Shown piece after piece: positions 8,539-17,374 of a stretch of 64,000 nt of DNA. Position numbers and translations under genes: made by a program. Position 1 is the stretch's first letter. Each line of letters opens with the position of its first letter. Source of the stretch: Oceanobacter sp045430275. GTDB taxonomy: Bacteria; Pseudomonadota; Gammaproteobacteria; Pseudomonadales; Oceanobacteraceae. The notes under the pieces are model-generated. The model was not told the origin of the DNA, ran no database searches, and saw nothing but the letters and a program-made list of their open reading frames with translations. Where the stretch lies: positions 62,001 to 126,000 of the forward strand of contig JAILXU010000012.1 of assembly GCA_045430275.1 (NCBI GenBank), given 5' to 3'.

Positions 8539-9078
8539 TTATTCGGGTTTGATCATCCGCGTCAGCGTTTGATCCTTGTTGATAAAGTGGTGTTTCAGAG
8601 CCGCCAGCATGTGGACGCCCACCAGCCCCATCAGTAACCAGGCCAGAATCTCATGGATCTCTCCGGCCAAATCTTCCTGATTGTCACCGGTCAGCGTTGC
8701 AGGCAACTCAAACCAGCCAAACACCTCAATACCGAGGCCATCGGCGGTAGAAATCAAATAACCACTGACAAACAATCCCGCCAGCAAGGCATATAAAGCG
8801 AGATGCGCCAGATGTGCCGCCAGATTCTCCACCGGCTTGTGTGACAAGCCGTCTGGCGTCGTGTTCAATAGCCGCCACACCAAGCGCAGCAACCAGACCA
8901 ATGCCAGCAGAATGCCTGCCGCCTTGTGCAATTCCAGCGAGCCGCGATACCAGCTGTCGTAGTACGTCAACTCAACCATATAGAGTCCCAGCCCAAACAT
9001 GCCAAAAACCGCTATGGCCATCAGCCAGTGCAGGGCAATCGCCACGGTTCCATACCCTGTCGATGTATTACGAATCAT
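8539..9078 (-). CDS. Cytochrome b561 (CybB family)
   Basis: A 179-residue di-haem membrane protein with four hydrophobic segments and histidines in the expected places (ALHWLMAI, SLELHKAAGI, GEIHEILAWLLMGLVGVHMLAAL). It would shuttle electrons between the quinone pool and periplasmic acceptors. ATG 9078 is chosen because GGAG sits six bases upstream of it; an upstream in-frame ATG at 9090 overlaps that site and is less likely. Operon with yceI; a LysR-type gene is divergent 131 bases away and may control it. Confidence 0.88.
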   Translation of the reverse strand: MIRNTSTGYGTVAIALHWLMAIAVFGMFGLGLYMVELTYYDSWYRGSLELHKAAGILLALVWLLRLVWRLLNTTPDGLSHKPVENLAAHLAHLALYALLAGLFVSGYLISTADGLGIEVFGWFELPATLTGDNQEDLAGEIHEILAWLLMGLVGVHMLAALKHHFINKDQTLTRMIKPE

Positions 9079-9209
9079 GCTGTGCTCCAATGATGTTTCT
9101 GATGTTCACCATACGCAATCGCAGTCTGTGCTAATAGTTGCCATTCTCAGAAAACTTCTGTGCAAAAATGCACAGAAAAATCATATTGATCAGTCTTCGG
9201 AGCATGTTC

Positions 9210-10145
9210 ATGCACAATGACACGGTGAATTGGGATGACCTCAGAGTTGCTTACAACGTTGCCTGCAGCGGCAGTCTGAGCCGCAGTGCCGAGCAACTGG
9301 GCATGAACCATTCCACGGTGTTGCGGCGGATTAATCGTCTGGAAAGGGCGTTGGGCATTCGTCTGTTTATTCGCCATCAACGTGGCTATCGGCTGACAGA
9401 AGCCGGACAGTCGTTATTGGAAACCATGACCCCTCTGAGCGGAGATATGCAGCGGCTGATTACCAGTCTGTCGGCTCTGGAAAATTCTCCATCCGGGGTT
9501 TTGAAGCTCTCAACGGTGTCGGATTTCTCGCGCTTCTTTGCTCCCTTGCTGAAAGAATTCCACGAACTGTATCCACAGGTGCGCCTGCAAATCACTGCAA
9601 CGGATGACGTACTGTCCCTCTCCCGGGGGGATGTCCACGTCAGCCTGCGGCTCGGAGACGAGCCAGATGAGCCAGACCTGATCGCGCGCTATTTGCTGTC
9701 TTTTCCCCTGAATTTTTACGCATCTGACAGTTATGTTAAACGCTATGGCCTACCAACCTCCATGGACGAGCTGGATCAGCATTTATGGGTGCTACCGACA
9801 GGACGAAAACGTCATATTCCGGGTATTTCAGCCATTGCCGACGCCGTTGATCCCAGTCAGGTGGTGTATCAGAGCAACAGTTTTCCGGATATTTTTTCAG
9901 CCGTAAACGCCGGTATTGGCATCGGGCCGGTGGGGGTCAGCGGGCTGGAATGGAAAGACAATACCATTGCCTCGATTGAGGGCTTGCATACCGTGAATCT
10001 GGGTATTCACACCGAGCCTAATCGGCTCTGGTGTGTGTATCACAAAGACATGCGGGGCAATTCCCGAATTCAGGCGTTATTGGCGTTTATTCAACACCGG
10101 ATACCTGCAGATCAAGCCCATCCGGCAAATCGGCAAACGAGCTAG
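9210..10145 (+). CDS. LysR-family transcriptional regulator
   Basis: A 311-residue LysR-type regulator. The N-terminal winged helix includes NWDDLRVAYNVACSGSLSRSAEQLGMNHSTVLRRINRLERALGIRLF, and the rest is a periplasmic-binding-protein-like effector domain. ATG 9210 is preferred because GGAG (9199-9202) lies seven bases upstream; ATG 9204 is too close to that site. Divergent from the cytochrome b561-yceI operon, so those genes are its likely targets (inference). Its 3' end overlaps the converging hypothetical gene by 59 bases. The inducer is unknown. Confidence 0.9.
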   Translation: MHNDTVNWDDLRVAYNVACSGSLSRSAEQLGMNHSTVLRRINRLERALGIRLFIRHQRGYRLTEAGQSLLETMTPLSGDMQRLITSLSALENSPSGVLKLSTVSDFSRFFAPLLKEFHELYPQVRLQITATDDVLSLSRGDVHVSLRLGDEPDEPDLIARYLLSFPLNFYASDSYVKRYGLPTSMDELDQHLWVLPTGRKRHIPGISAIADAVDPSQVVYQSNSFPDIFSAVNAGIGIGPVGVSGLEWKDNTIASIEGLHTVNLGIHTEPNRLWCVYHKDMRGNSRIQALLAFIQHRIPADQAHPANRQTS

Positions 10146-10728
10146 AAAAACCAAACTGGCTCGCCAGACAGGGCCAGTGATAGTAAATACGAGTCATACC
10201 GCCCTGATCTTCAGAGGGCACCATGGCACACTGGCTTTCGGTTTGATTGCTGTTCCATTCCTGCAGCATGCGATTGATCGCGGCTTCGGCCTGCTCGGTA
10301 TTGCTATCACCCAACAGGGTTCCGGCAATCACATTGGCCATGCTGATGTCATATCGGGTCAGTGGCTGCTGATTGCGACCAATAAAATGGTCATTCACCT
10401 CCTCCATAATCCGCATGGCAACATAGGCTTCGCTGAGCTGCTGCAACTGGGGATGGTCATTATCCAGACTGGCATGGCGTTCAAGATGTACTTTCAGGCG
10501 CGAAATACAGGGAGCCGTTTGATCCAACTGTGACCAACTGCGGAATTCCCGCTGCATATACTGGTAGTAGTCGGTAATAAAGCGGTTCAGGTGCGTTGGC
10601 GCATGTTCTTCCGGGATATGAATCATAGTTGAGAGGCTGATAATAGCGTGGTCAATATGTTGATCCAGTGTTGCTTGGGGAAGACGATGTTGGCCGTAAC
10701 GAGGTGCTCGGTTCAATAGCTTGCTCAT
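10087..10728 (-). CDS. Hypothetical protein, 213 aa
   Basis: I do not recognise a family. The protein is soluble, with a helical composition and no signal peptide or membrane segment. It is rich in His, Gln and Asp, has a central predicted helical stretch (LQQLSEAYVAMRIMEEVNDHF) and two Trp-containing motifs near the C-terminus (MLQEWNSN and YYHWPCLASQFGF). It converges with the LysR gene, overlapping its coding end by 59 bases. A GGGAGGG-like site precedes the ATG. Its promoter region carries an imperfect direct repeat (10749-10816). It could be a small regulator or a lineage-specific protein; neither is shown. Confidence 0.6.
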   Translation of the reverse strand: MSKLLNRAPRYGQHRLPQATLDQHIDHAIISLSTMIHIPEEHAPTHLNRFITDYYQYMQREFRSWSQLDQTAPCISRLKVHLERHASLDNDHPQLQQLSEAYVAMRIMEEVNDHFIGRNQQPLTRYDISMANVIAGTLLGDSNTEQAEAAINRMLQEWNSNQTESQCAMVPSEDQGGMTRIYYHWPCLASQFGFSSSFADLPDGLDLQVSGVE

Positions 10729-10748
10729 GGTTCCCTCCCACTAGGAAA

Positions 10749-10816
10749 TCCCTTACTGGACTGCTGAGGTCTTTCTGAAGCCTGTTTCATGGTACGACAT
10801 GTCCCTTACTGACTGC
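10749..10816. repeat. Direct repeat upstream of the 213-aa gene
   Basis: TCCCTTACTGGACTGC (10749-10764) recurs as TCCCTTACTGACTGC (10802-10816), one base shorter, with starts 53 bases apart (about five helical turns). Both copies lie just upstream of the 213-residue gene and could be a pair of regulator sites. The rest of the roughly 290-base gap up to the MATE gene (10817-11022) shows nothing I can name. Confidence 0.4.
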
Positions 10817-11022
10817 GTCACCCTCATAACGGGAGCGAGGCATTGGGCGGTCAATGCTGTAAACACCGGGTGTCAGAGCATCAATATCAGGTCTTTGAGC
10901 GAAGTATAGTTGATGAAAGCCCTATCGAAAGATCAAATGGTTATTAGATTGTCATTTTTTAGCGCTTTCAATGTTAGCAATTGCTTCGCCTGAATCCCCT
11001 GAAAATACTTGCCCAACATTCC

Positions 11023-12357
11023 TTATGCTTTTGGGGTGTAACGTTCAGGGTAATACAATAGTCCATTTACGATCCCTAAAGCCAATATTAACCGCGACAG
11101 CAGCAAAGCCAGAAACGCCAGCCACAAACCGTGGTTCCCAAAACCCTGCAATAACCACCAAAGTGGGAAGAAAACCCCGAACACCGACCAGGCCATTACC
11201 TGCCGCATCAACCGGGTCGCACCACTGCCAATGCACAGCCCGTCGATCCAGAAGCTGCCCACCCCTGCCAGTGGCAGCGCAAACAGATACCACTGATAGG
11301 TTTCCAGCACAGGAATCAGCTCGGCATTGCTGGTCAGAGCCAACCACAGGTGCGAGTCTCCCAGCACAAACACCAGCGTCAGCAGTAACGCCATCAACAG
11401 AGAATTGCCCCCGGTTAACCACACAACCGCAGGCAAGCGCGCCCATTGGCGCTGAGCCAGAGACTGGCCGATCAGGCTCTCAGCAGCGTGCGCAAAGCCA
11501 TCCAGCGCATTGGCGATTAACAACAGCAGGGTAATCAGGACGCTGTTGGCCGCCAGCACCAGATCGCCCTGCTGGGCCCCCTGGGCGTGAAAGAAGCCCA
11601 ACACACCCAACAGCATCAGGGTACGCAAAAACAGATCCCGATTTACCCGAATGATAGGAGCCATCACCCCCCAGCCTGGCATGCGGCCAGGACGCTGCAG
11701 TCCTTCCCGATGCACCAGCCAAAGCCCCAGCAGCAAGCTGGTGTAATCCGCACACACACTGCCCAGCGCCACACCATCGCTGGTCATGCCCCATTCATAC
11801 ACCAGAACATAATCCAGCCCGGCATTGACCAGATTGGTCACCACCATCAGCAACAGGGGAATGCGCGTTCGGCCACGGCCAATAAACCAGCCCAGAATCA
11901 CATACTGAATAAACACCGCAGGCACCGACCAGACCCGAATAGACAGATAGCTCTCGGCTCCCTGCTCAACCAGAGGCGACGCTCCCATTAACGGCAAGAT
12001 CAGAGGAGTCAGACCCGCCCCGGCGAATAACGTCACCGGGATCGCCAACATGGCCGCCAGCCAGAGGCTGTGTCGCAAAGATTCCTGCGCCAGAACCGGC
12101 GTGGCACTGCGCGCGCTGCTGGCCACGGTGCCCATGCGCAGAAAACTGAAGCTCCAGCACAAAATCGAGAACAACTGCGCCCCAATGGCAACCGCTCCGA
12201 GGTGATGAGCATCCGGCAAATGCCCCAGAATCGCGGCGTCCACCAGCCCCAGTAACGGCACCGTGATATTGCTCAGCATCACGGGCCAGGCAATCTGGAC
12301 GATGCGACCTTGTGTCGCACGCCATTCACGGGCCTGCATGGCATCAGAAAAAAACAT
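11023..12357 (-). CDS. MATE-family exporter (DinF-like)
   Basis: A 444-residue membrane protein with about 12 hydrophobic segments in two pseudo-repeats. Hallmarks are IAWPVMLSNITVPLLGLVDAAILGHL at the N-terminus and GALGSFWIDGL-like and LNAxLDYVLV-like motifs (VNAGLDYVLVYEWG) typical of the DinF branch of the MATE superfamily, which exports cationic drugs or organic compounds using Na+ or H+. A GGAAG site precedes the ATG by about ten bases; a second in-frame ATG six codons in lacks one. Divergent from the SCO1-like gene with only 44 bases between them. The substrate cannot be told. Confidence 0.88.
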   Translation of the reverse strand: MFFSDAMQAREWRATQGRIVQIAWPVMLSNITVPLLGLVDAAILGHLPDAHHLGAVAIGAQLFSILCWSFSFLRMGTVASSARSATPVLAQESLRHSLWLAAMLAIPVTLFAGAGLTPLILPLMGASPLVEQGAESYLSIRVWSVPAVFIQYVILGWFIGRGRTRIPLLLMVVTNLVNAGLDYVLVYEWGMTSDGVALGSVCADYTSLLLGLWLVHREGLQRPGRMPGWGVMAPIIRVNRDLFLRTLMLLGVLGFFHAQGAQQGDLVLAANSVLITLLLLIANALDGFAHAAESLIGQSLAQRQWARLPAVVWLTGGNSLLMALLLTLVFVLGDSHLWLALTSNAELIPVLETYQWYLFALPLAGVGSFWIDGLCIGSGATRLMRQVMAWSVFGVFFPLWWLLQGFGNHGLWLAFLALLLSRLILALGIVNGLLYYPERYTPKA

Positions 12358-12401
12358 GGCTGATATACTTCCGGGTCTTATTTCATATCAGGGGGAATGC
12401 G

Positions 12402-13034
12402 ATGAACGCACAGATTCGGATGGCTCTGGCAGGGTTGGTGATACTGCTGCTGGCCTTTGGCAGCGGAGTCTATCACGCCAACACGCAACAGCAGGGCATC
12501 GGCCAGATTGAAGGCATCACCCTGTTTCAGCAGGGCATTGCGGTGGATGACTTTGCGTTTATCGACCAACACGGCAAGCACGTTACTCAAGCCAGCTTCA
12601 AGCCCGGCTGGCGGCTGGTATTTTTCGGCTATACCTACTGCCCGGATATTTGCCCCACCACACTGGCGGATCTGAATCGGATCTGGAAACAGCTTTCCCC
12701 AGCAGCGCAAGATAACCTGCAAATCGTGTTTGTCTCAGTTGACCCGGAACGCGATACTCCAGCGTCACTGGCTCCGTATCTGGCCTACTTCAATCCAGAA
12801 TTCAAGGCCATGACCGGCAATGTCACCGCGCTGGAGCGTCTGGCTGAGCAAATCAACGGCTTCTATGCCCGAGTTGATCGTGAAGACGGTTTGGCCTATC
12901 TGATGGATCACTCCGCTAACCTGATGCTGGTTGACGAACACTGGCAATATCGCGGCTACATCGAGCCGCCGTTTCGCCGTGACGCTCTGGTCAGCGCCTT
13001 TGAGAAACTGGCCGTTACCGCCAAACAGCATTGA
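12402..13034 (+). CDS. SCO1/SenC copper-binding protein
   Basis: A 210-residue thioredoxin-like protein with a single N-terminal membrane anchor and the copper motif CPDIC in GYTYCPDICPTTLADL, followed by VSVDPERDTP and a later conserved His in MDHSANLMLVD. SCO proteins deliver copper to the CuA centre of cytochrome c oxidase or act in redox protection. ATG 12402 has GGGGGA upstream; longer in-frame versions start within the divergent gene's promoter region. No oxidase genes are next to it here. Confidence 0.92.
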   Translation: MNAQIRMALAGLVILLLAFGSGVYHANTQQQGIGQIEGITLFQQGIAVDDFAFIDQHGKHVTQASFKPGWRLVFFGYTYCPDICPTTLADLNRIWKQLSPAAQDNLQIVFVSVDPERDTPASLAPYLAYFNPEFKAMTGNVTALERLAEQINGFYARVDREDGLAYLMDHSANLMLVDEHWQYRGYIEPPFRRDALVSAFEKLAVTAKQH

Positions 13035-13130
13035 TTTTGAGAAAAACAAGCCGGACTGGTCGCTTGTCATCACTTGCCCACTCATTCCTGTTAGCCTGCG
13101 CACTCATTAATAACCCGCAGGAGAAACGCA

Positions 13131-13907
13131 ATGAGCCCATTGACTGAATACGGTCAGCGTCTGGTGAATGATCTGGCCATGCGTTATGGCCTGACACAAG
13201 AAAGCGTGATGACAATGGCCGAAGCGGTCTCCAATGGCGGCGGCACGATGGCGCAGTTCTACTGCCCGGAGCTGGGCGGTGGTGGGCAATGGATGCAAGG
13301 AGGGATGACCATGGTTGGAGACATGTTCAATACCCAACTACAAAGTACAGTCAGCAACCTGTGCAGTGAACTTGCCAATGCGATGCAACAAGGCGCTATC
13401 TTTCAGCCTCCAGCGGCTAATCAGCCCGGAAGCGGCACACAGTGGTGGCCGTTCGAATGGGGCGCTCCTGCTTCTTCCGGGTCTCAGAATGACATTCGTT
13501 ACGCCATCTTTCCCCACTGCCAGCGTCTGGCGCTGGAAATGCACGGCGCAGTCAGCACCTACGATACGGGGGATCACTTGATCTCCGGGGTCAGCCAGCA
13601 GCAAGGCAATAGCATGTCTCTCACTTTCAGTAGCCAGTACGGTACCGTGTGGCTGGAAAACCTTCCGATTGTATCGGGCTTTAATCCGTTTATCGGCCCG
13701 TCTTCTGCCTCTGTGCCCACACAGGAACCCCTGCTGGAAATCGCCCCTGCGGAAGATGCTTCCATTGCGATGAACAACACTTCTGCGGTTGGCAACGTGG
13801 CCGAAATTCTGGATACCATCGAAAAACTGGCCAGCCTACATTCTGCCGGGGTTTTGACGGATCAGGAGTTCTCTGACAAGAAAGCGGCATTACTACAGCG
13901 CCTGTAG
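13131..13907 (+). CDS. SHOCT-domain protein, function unknown
   Basis: A 258-residue soluble protein. The last ~30 residues (ILDTIEKLASLHSAGVLTDQEFSDKKAALLQRL) are a SHOCT domain, a short C-terminal oligomerisation module. The N-terminal half has Gly/Met-rich stretches (GGGGQWMQGGMTMVGDMF) and a Trp-rich patch (TQWWPFEWG); I do not recognise a second domain. AGGAG lies well placed before the ATG. It stands alone between the SCO1 gene and the VanZ/LVIVD pair. Confidence 0.7.
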   Translation: MSPLTEYGQRLVNDLAMRYGLTQESVMTMAEAVSNGGGTMAQFYCPELGGGGQWMQGGMTMVGDMFNTQLQSTVSNLCSELANAMQQGAIFQPPAANQPGSGTQWWPFEWGAPASSGSQNDIRYAIFPHCQRLALEMHGAVSTYDTGDHLISGVSQQQGNSMSLTFSSQYGTVWLENLPIVSGFNPFIGPSSASVPTQEPLLEIAPAEDASIAMNNTSAVGNVAEILDTIEKLASLHSAGVLTDQEFSDKKAALLQRL

Positions 13908-14016
13908 CCGCCTGGATGCTCTGGCGGGTGCATTCGAAAAGCTGGCAACTGTCACAAACGCACGGTAAATTTCCCGGGTTTTGATGATTGCCCAATCGGG
14001 CACAAGGAGTGAGTGC

Positions 14017-15066
14017 ATGATTTCCCGTTTGCGAGGCAGTCCGCTGGCGTCTGCGCCCCTGTCCTCAGGAATACTTTGGGCATTCCTGAGCAGCCTGACC
14101 CTGTTCGCCGGGTTTTGGTTCGAGTTGACCATACGTCATGGTTCAAGCCCTCTGGCTCCGCTGGATACCCATGTGCTCACTCACTGGCTCTGGGCCAGTT
14201 TTCCATCGTTTTCCCTGACACTGCTGGTGTTGTCGTTATGGCAAAGCCTGCACCCTGCCACGGCCACCCGCGCCATCGTACCCGTAAGCCTGGTATTGAT
14301 TGGGCTGGAAGCCTTGCAAACCCTACTCCCCGATGCTCGCTTTGACGGGCTGGATCTGGCCGCCATCGTATTGGCGGCAGTACTGGTCAGAACACTGAAC
14401 AGCCTGACCAGACCCGCACCATCGCGGGCACCCTCCACGGCCACTCCGGTATGGAAAACCGCCGCTGGAATCAGTCTGGTATTAGGCATCACCGCCCAGA
14501 TGGCCTGCTATGAATACGAAGAAACCTGCTTCGACGATGAGGACAAGTGCGACACTCTGGTGTTTGTCACCAAGGAGGAAGTACGCGCCGAGATAGTGCC
14601 GGAATATGGCAATAACGCCATATTGCGAATACCCGGAAAAATGTACCAGCGCGATCACTACCTCGGTGTCGTCGACAAGCATCGCGGGCTGCATATTTTC
14701 GACACCGCCGACCCACAGAATCCGCTTCGAGTCGTCTATCTGCCCATTCATGGCATCACCGACCTGACGATCAAGGGCGACTTCCTCTACGCCAATTCCT
14801 ACATGGACATGGTGAGCATCAACCTGAACGATGTGCACCAGAGCACCTTTTCATCCACCAGCGTCACCCGAGAGCTGGATGTATTTACCTGGCAAGCACC
14901 CGAACGATTTTTTCAGGGCAGCTACCTGAGCAGCGAAGGTAATCACCAGAAACGCCTGACAAATGAAGATACCGACAAGATCTACATCGGCTACCAAAGC
15001 CATAAGGGGGAACGCTTCCTCTACGGTCGACAGGATTCGGACGTACTGACGGAGACCAAACCATGA
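14017..15066 (+). CDS. VanZ-like membrane domain joined to LVIVD-type domain
   Basis: A 349-residue protein in two parts. Residues ~1-165 have four to five hydrophobic segments with LEALQTLLPDARFDGLDLAAIVLAAV, the E-x2-Q...R...D-x2-D pattern of VanZ-like proteins. Residues ~170-349 are soluble and acidic, with HRGLHIFDTADPQNPLRVVYLPI, a typical LVIVD beta-propeller blade. The junction segment ITAQMACYEYEE resembles a lipobox. ATG 14017 has AAGGAG seven bases upstream; an ATG at 13981 is less likely. It overlaps the next gene by 4 bases (ATGA), and that gene also encodes LVIVD-like repeats, so the two probably form a cell-surface pair. Role unknown. Confidence 0.65.
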   Translation: MISRLRGSPLASAPLSSGILWAFLSSLTLFAGFWFELTIRHGSSPLAPLDTHVLTHWLWASFPSFSLTLLVLSLWQSLHPATATRAIVPVSLVLIGLEALQTLLPDARFDGLDLAAIVLAAVLVRTLNSLTRPAPSRAPSTATPVWKTAAGISLVLGITAQMACYEYEETCFDDEDKCDTLVFVTKEEVRAEIVPEYGNNAILRIPGKMYQRDHYLGVVDKHRGLHIFDTADPQNPLRVVYLPIHGITDLTIKGDFLYANSYMDMVSINLNDVHQSTFSSTSVTRELDVFTWQAPERFFQGSYLSSEGNHQKRLTNEDTDKIYIGYQSHKGERFLYGRQDSDVLTETKP

Positions 15067-15833
15067 AATACAGAACAGGCATATTCAGTTTGGTCATACT
15101 GCTGGGGCTTATCGGTTGTGGTGCTGAAGACGGTGATTCCACAGCCAGTGGTAATTCGGGTGGTAATGGTGACGGTGGCTCCACTGCCCGCTTTGCCATT
15201 CAGAATGGATTTCTGGTGACGCTGGAGGGCGGTAACCAGATTCACACCTACGAACTGGACAGCACGAACGGTGCGACGCGCAATCTGGCCTCATTCACTG
15301 TTCGAGGTGGGGGCGTTGAGACCCTGCGTGCCTATGAAAGCGACAAACTGTTGCTGGGCACTCAAACGGGATCACTGGTTCTGCGCATTACCGACAACGG
15401 CGACCTCTACAGCATGACGAACGTCAGCCATGCACGCAGTTGTGATCCGGTGATTGCGGTTGAGCAAACGCTCTACATCACCTTGCGAAACAGTCGGGCA
15501 TTGAACTGTGGCGGCCGGGATGCCACCAACCATCTGCACGTCTGGGACATTGCCAACCTGAGAGCGCCAGCGTTGCGGGCATCCATTCCACTGGATCAAC
15601 CCTATGGGTTATCGGCACTGGACGACACGCTGTACGTTTGTACCGCATCCGGGCTGGTCAGTTTTGACATATCCAATCGCTGGGCTCCGCAACAAACGGC
15701 CTTCGACGACCGCTGGCTATGTGATGACATCATCGCCCGTGACGGCATTCTCTACCTGACCCGGTTTGAAGAGGCTATTCGGCTGCTGGATCTGGATATG
15801 GAGCCGTTATCCATCTTGCTGCCCGGTGAATAA
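15063..15833 (+). CDS. LVIVD-type repeat lipoprotein
   Basis: A 256-residue lipoprotein with lipobox GLIGC (Cys19) and then a Gly/Ser-rich linker (TASGNSGGNGDGGST). The rest consists of short beta repeats such as HLHVWDIANLRAPALRASI and GLVSFDISNRWAPQQ, matching the LVIVD repeat found in beta-propeller surface proteins. Translationally coupled with the preceding VanZ/LVIVD gene through an ATGA overlap. Function unknown; binding of a partner at the outer membrane is a guess from architecture. Confidence 0.7.
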   Translation: MKYRTGIFSLVILLGLIGCGAEDGDSTASGNSGGNGDGGSTARFAIQNGFLVTLEGGNQIHTYELDSTNGATRNLASFTVRGGGVETLRAYESDKLLLGTQTGSLVLRITDNGDLYSMTNVSHARSCDPVIAVEQTLYITLRNSRALNCGGRDATNHLHVWDIANLRAPALRASIPLDQPYGLSALDDTLYVCTASGLVSFDISNRWAPQQTAFDDRWLCDDIIARDGILYLTRFEEAIRLLDLDMEPLSILLPGE

Positions 15834-15839
15834 TGGCTC

Positions 15840-16634
15840 CTAGCGCCGTTTGACCAACAGGCTGGCCACAAAGATCGACGTGGCCGCCACCACCACACTG
15901 GGGCCGGTGGGCGTATCCCACTGAAAGGAAGCCGCCATACCGGCAATCACCGCCAGAACCCCCAGGGCACTGGCCATCATGGCCATGTGTTCCGGCGTGC
16001 GTGCCAAAGCCCGAGCGGAAGCGGCTGGAATAATCAACAAGGCGCTCACCAGCAAGATACCCACGATTTTCATCGCCAGTGCCACCGTCAGCGCCAGTAT
16101 GATCACCAGCATCAGATTCAGACGCTGCACCGGATAACCATCAATTTCAGCCAGCTCCTGGCTCACCGTCGTGGCCACCAATCCGCGCCACTGCGACACC
16201 ATCAGAGTGATACACACAATGCCCGTCAGAGCGATCCAGAGCGTATCAGTGTAATCGACGGCCAGCAGATCACCAAACAGATAGCCCATCAGATCCACCC
16301 GCACATTGTCCGTCAGGCTCAGTGTCACCAGACCAATGGCCAACATGCTATGCGAGACAATGCCCAGCAGTGTGTCCGCTGACAACGCCGATGTTTTCTG
16401 CAATGGATACAGCAACAAGGCCAGCACCACCGAACTGAGCATCAGAGCCAGTACCGGATCAAGCTCAGCCACAATGCCAAACGTAATGCCCAGCAAGGCA
16501 CCATGGGCCAGAGTATCGCCAAAGAAAGCCATGCGTCGCCAAACCACAAAGCTGCCCAGAGGGCCGGTAATGGCCGCCAGCAACATGCCGCTGAGCAAGG
16601 CAGGCAGCCACCAGATATCAGTAAACAGAGTCAT
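15840..16634 (-). CDS. znuB: Zinc ABC transporter permease
   Basis: A 264-residue membrane protein with about seven to eight hydrophobic segments and the metal-ABC permease signature GPLGSFVVWRRMAFFGDTLAHGALLG. It is the channel of the high-affinity zinc importer. Its ATG overlaps the znuC stop by one base. The order zur-znuC-znuB on this strand with znuA divergent is the classic zinc-uptake locus. Confidence 0.95.
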   Translation of the reverse strand: MTLFTDIWWLPALLSGMLLAAITGPLGSFVVWRRMAFFGDTLAHGALLGITFGIVAELDPVLALMLSSVVLALLLYPLQKTSALSADTLLGIVSHSMLAIGLVTLSLTDNVRVDLMGYLFGDLLAVDYTDTLWIALTGIVCITLMVSQWRGLVATTVSQELAEIDGYPVQRLNLMLVIILALTVALAMKIVGILLVSALLIIPAASARALARTPEHMAMMASALGVLAVIAGMAASFQWDTPTGPSVVVAATSIFVASLLVKRR

Positions 16635-17374
16635 TATGAGTGTTGTGCCGGTTCGATGTGTCCATCAAGACAGTGCTGATGGTCGTGATGGTGGGTGTAA
16701 TGGGCCAGAGGCTGGCCAAACAATTGCTGATAGGCCGGATCAAGCGTCACCTTGTCGGGGTGGCCCGAACAACAGACATGACCGTTCATGCAGATCACTT
16801 CATCCGTCGCCGCCATCACCAGATGCAAGTCGTGCGACACCATCAGCACGGCGCAGTTCAGCTCATCACGCAGGGTTGGGATCAGTTGATACAAAGCCAT
16901 TTGTCCTTGCACATCCACGCCCTGAACCGGCTCATCCAGTATCAGAATGTCCGGTCGAATCAACAGCGCTCGTGCCAGCAACACGCGCTGCCACTCACCA
17001 CCAGACAAGGCCTGAATGTCCTGCTGACGGATGGCAGTGATGTCCAGCCGCGTCAGCCATTCGTCAATCTGCTGACGACACGCACCACGAGCCAATTTCA
17101 GAAACCCTTCCACCGTCAGAGGCAAGCGAGGCTCAAGGCTCAAACGCTGTGGCATATAGCCGATGCGCAGACCCGCCTGATGTTCAACCTGCCCGCTGTC
17201 CGGTTTTTCCAACCCCAGAAGCACTTTCAGCAAGGTTGACTTGCCACAGCCATTGGGGCCGATCAGAGTCACAATCTGGCCTCGTTCGACCGTCAGGGAG
17301 ACCTGATCCAATACCCGTTTGTGCTGACGTTCAAGACACAGGTCTTGCGCCTGAATCAGACAGTCAGCCTTCAT
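16634..17374 (-). CDS. znuC: Zinc ABC transporter ATPase
   Basis: A 246-residue ABC ATPase: Walker A GPNGCGKST, signature LSGGEWQRV, Walker B ILILDEPVQGVD and switch His in MVSHDLHLV. The C-terminus is His-rich (HYTHHHDHQHC), common in ZnuC and possibly metal-sensing. The start at 17374 gives the standard ATGA overlap with zur; the ten codons upstream in frame lie inside zur. Confidence 0.95.
   Translation of the reverse strand: MKADCLIQAQDLCLERQHKRVLDQVSLTVERGQIVTLIGPNGCGKSTLLKVLLGLEKPDSGQVEHQAGLRIGYMPQRLSLEPRLPLTVEGFLKLARGACRQQIDEWLTRLDITAIRQQDIQALSGGEWQRVLLARALLIRPDILILDEPVQGVDVQGQMALYQLIPTLRDELNCAVLMVSHDLHLVMAATDEVICMNGHVCCSGHPDKVTLDPAYQQLFGQPLAHYTHHHDHQHCLDGHIEPAQHS

Noticed and set aside
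10817..11022. Possible regulatory RNA or gene in the gap before the MATE gene
   Set aside because: No frame with a ribosome site, no convincing stem and no terminator were seen.
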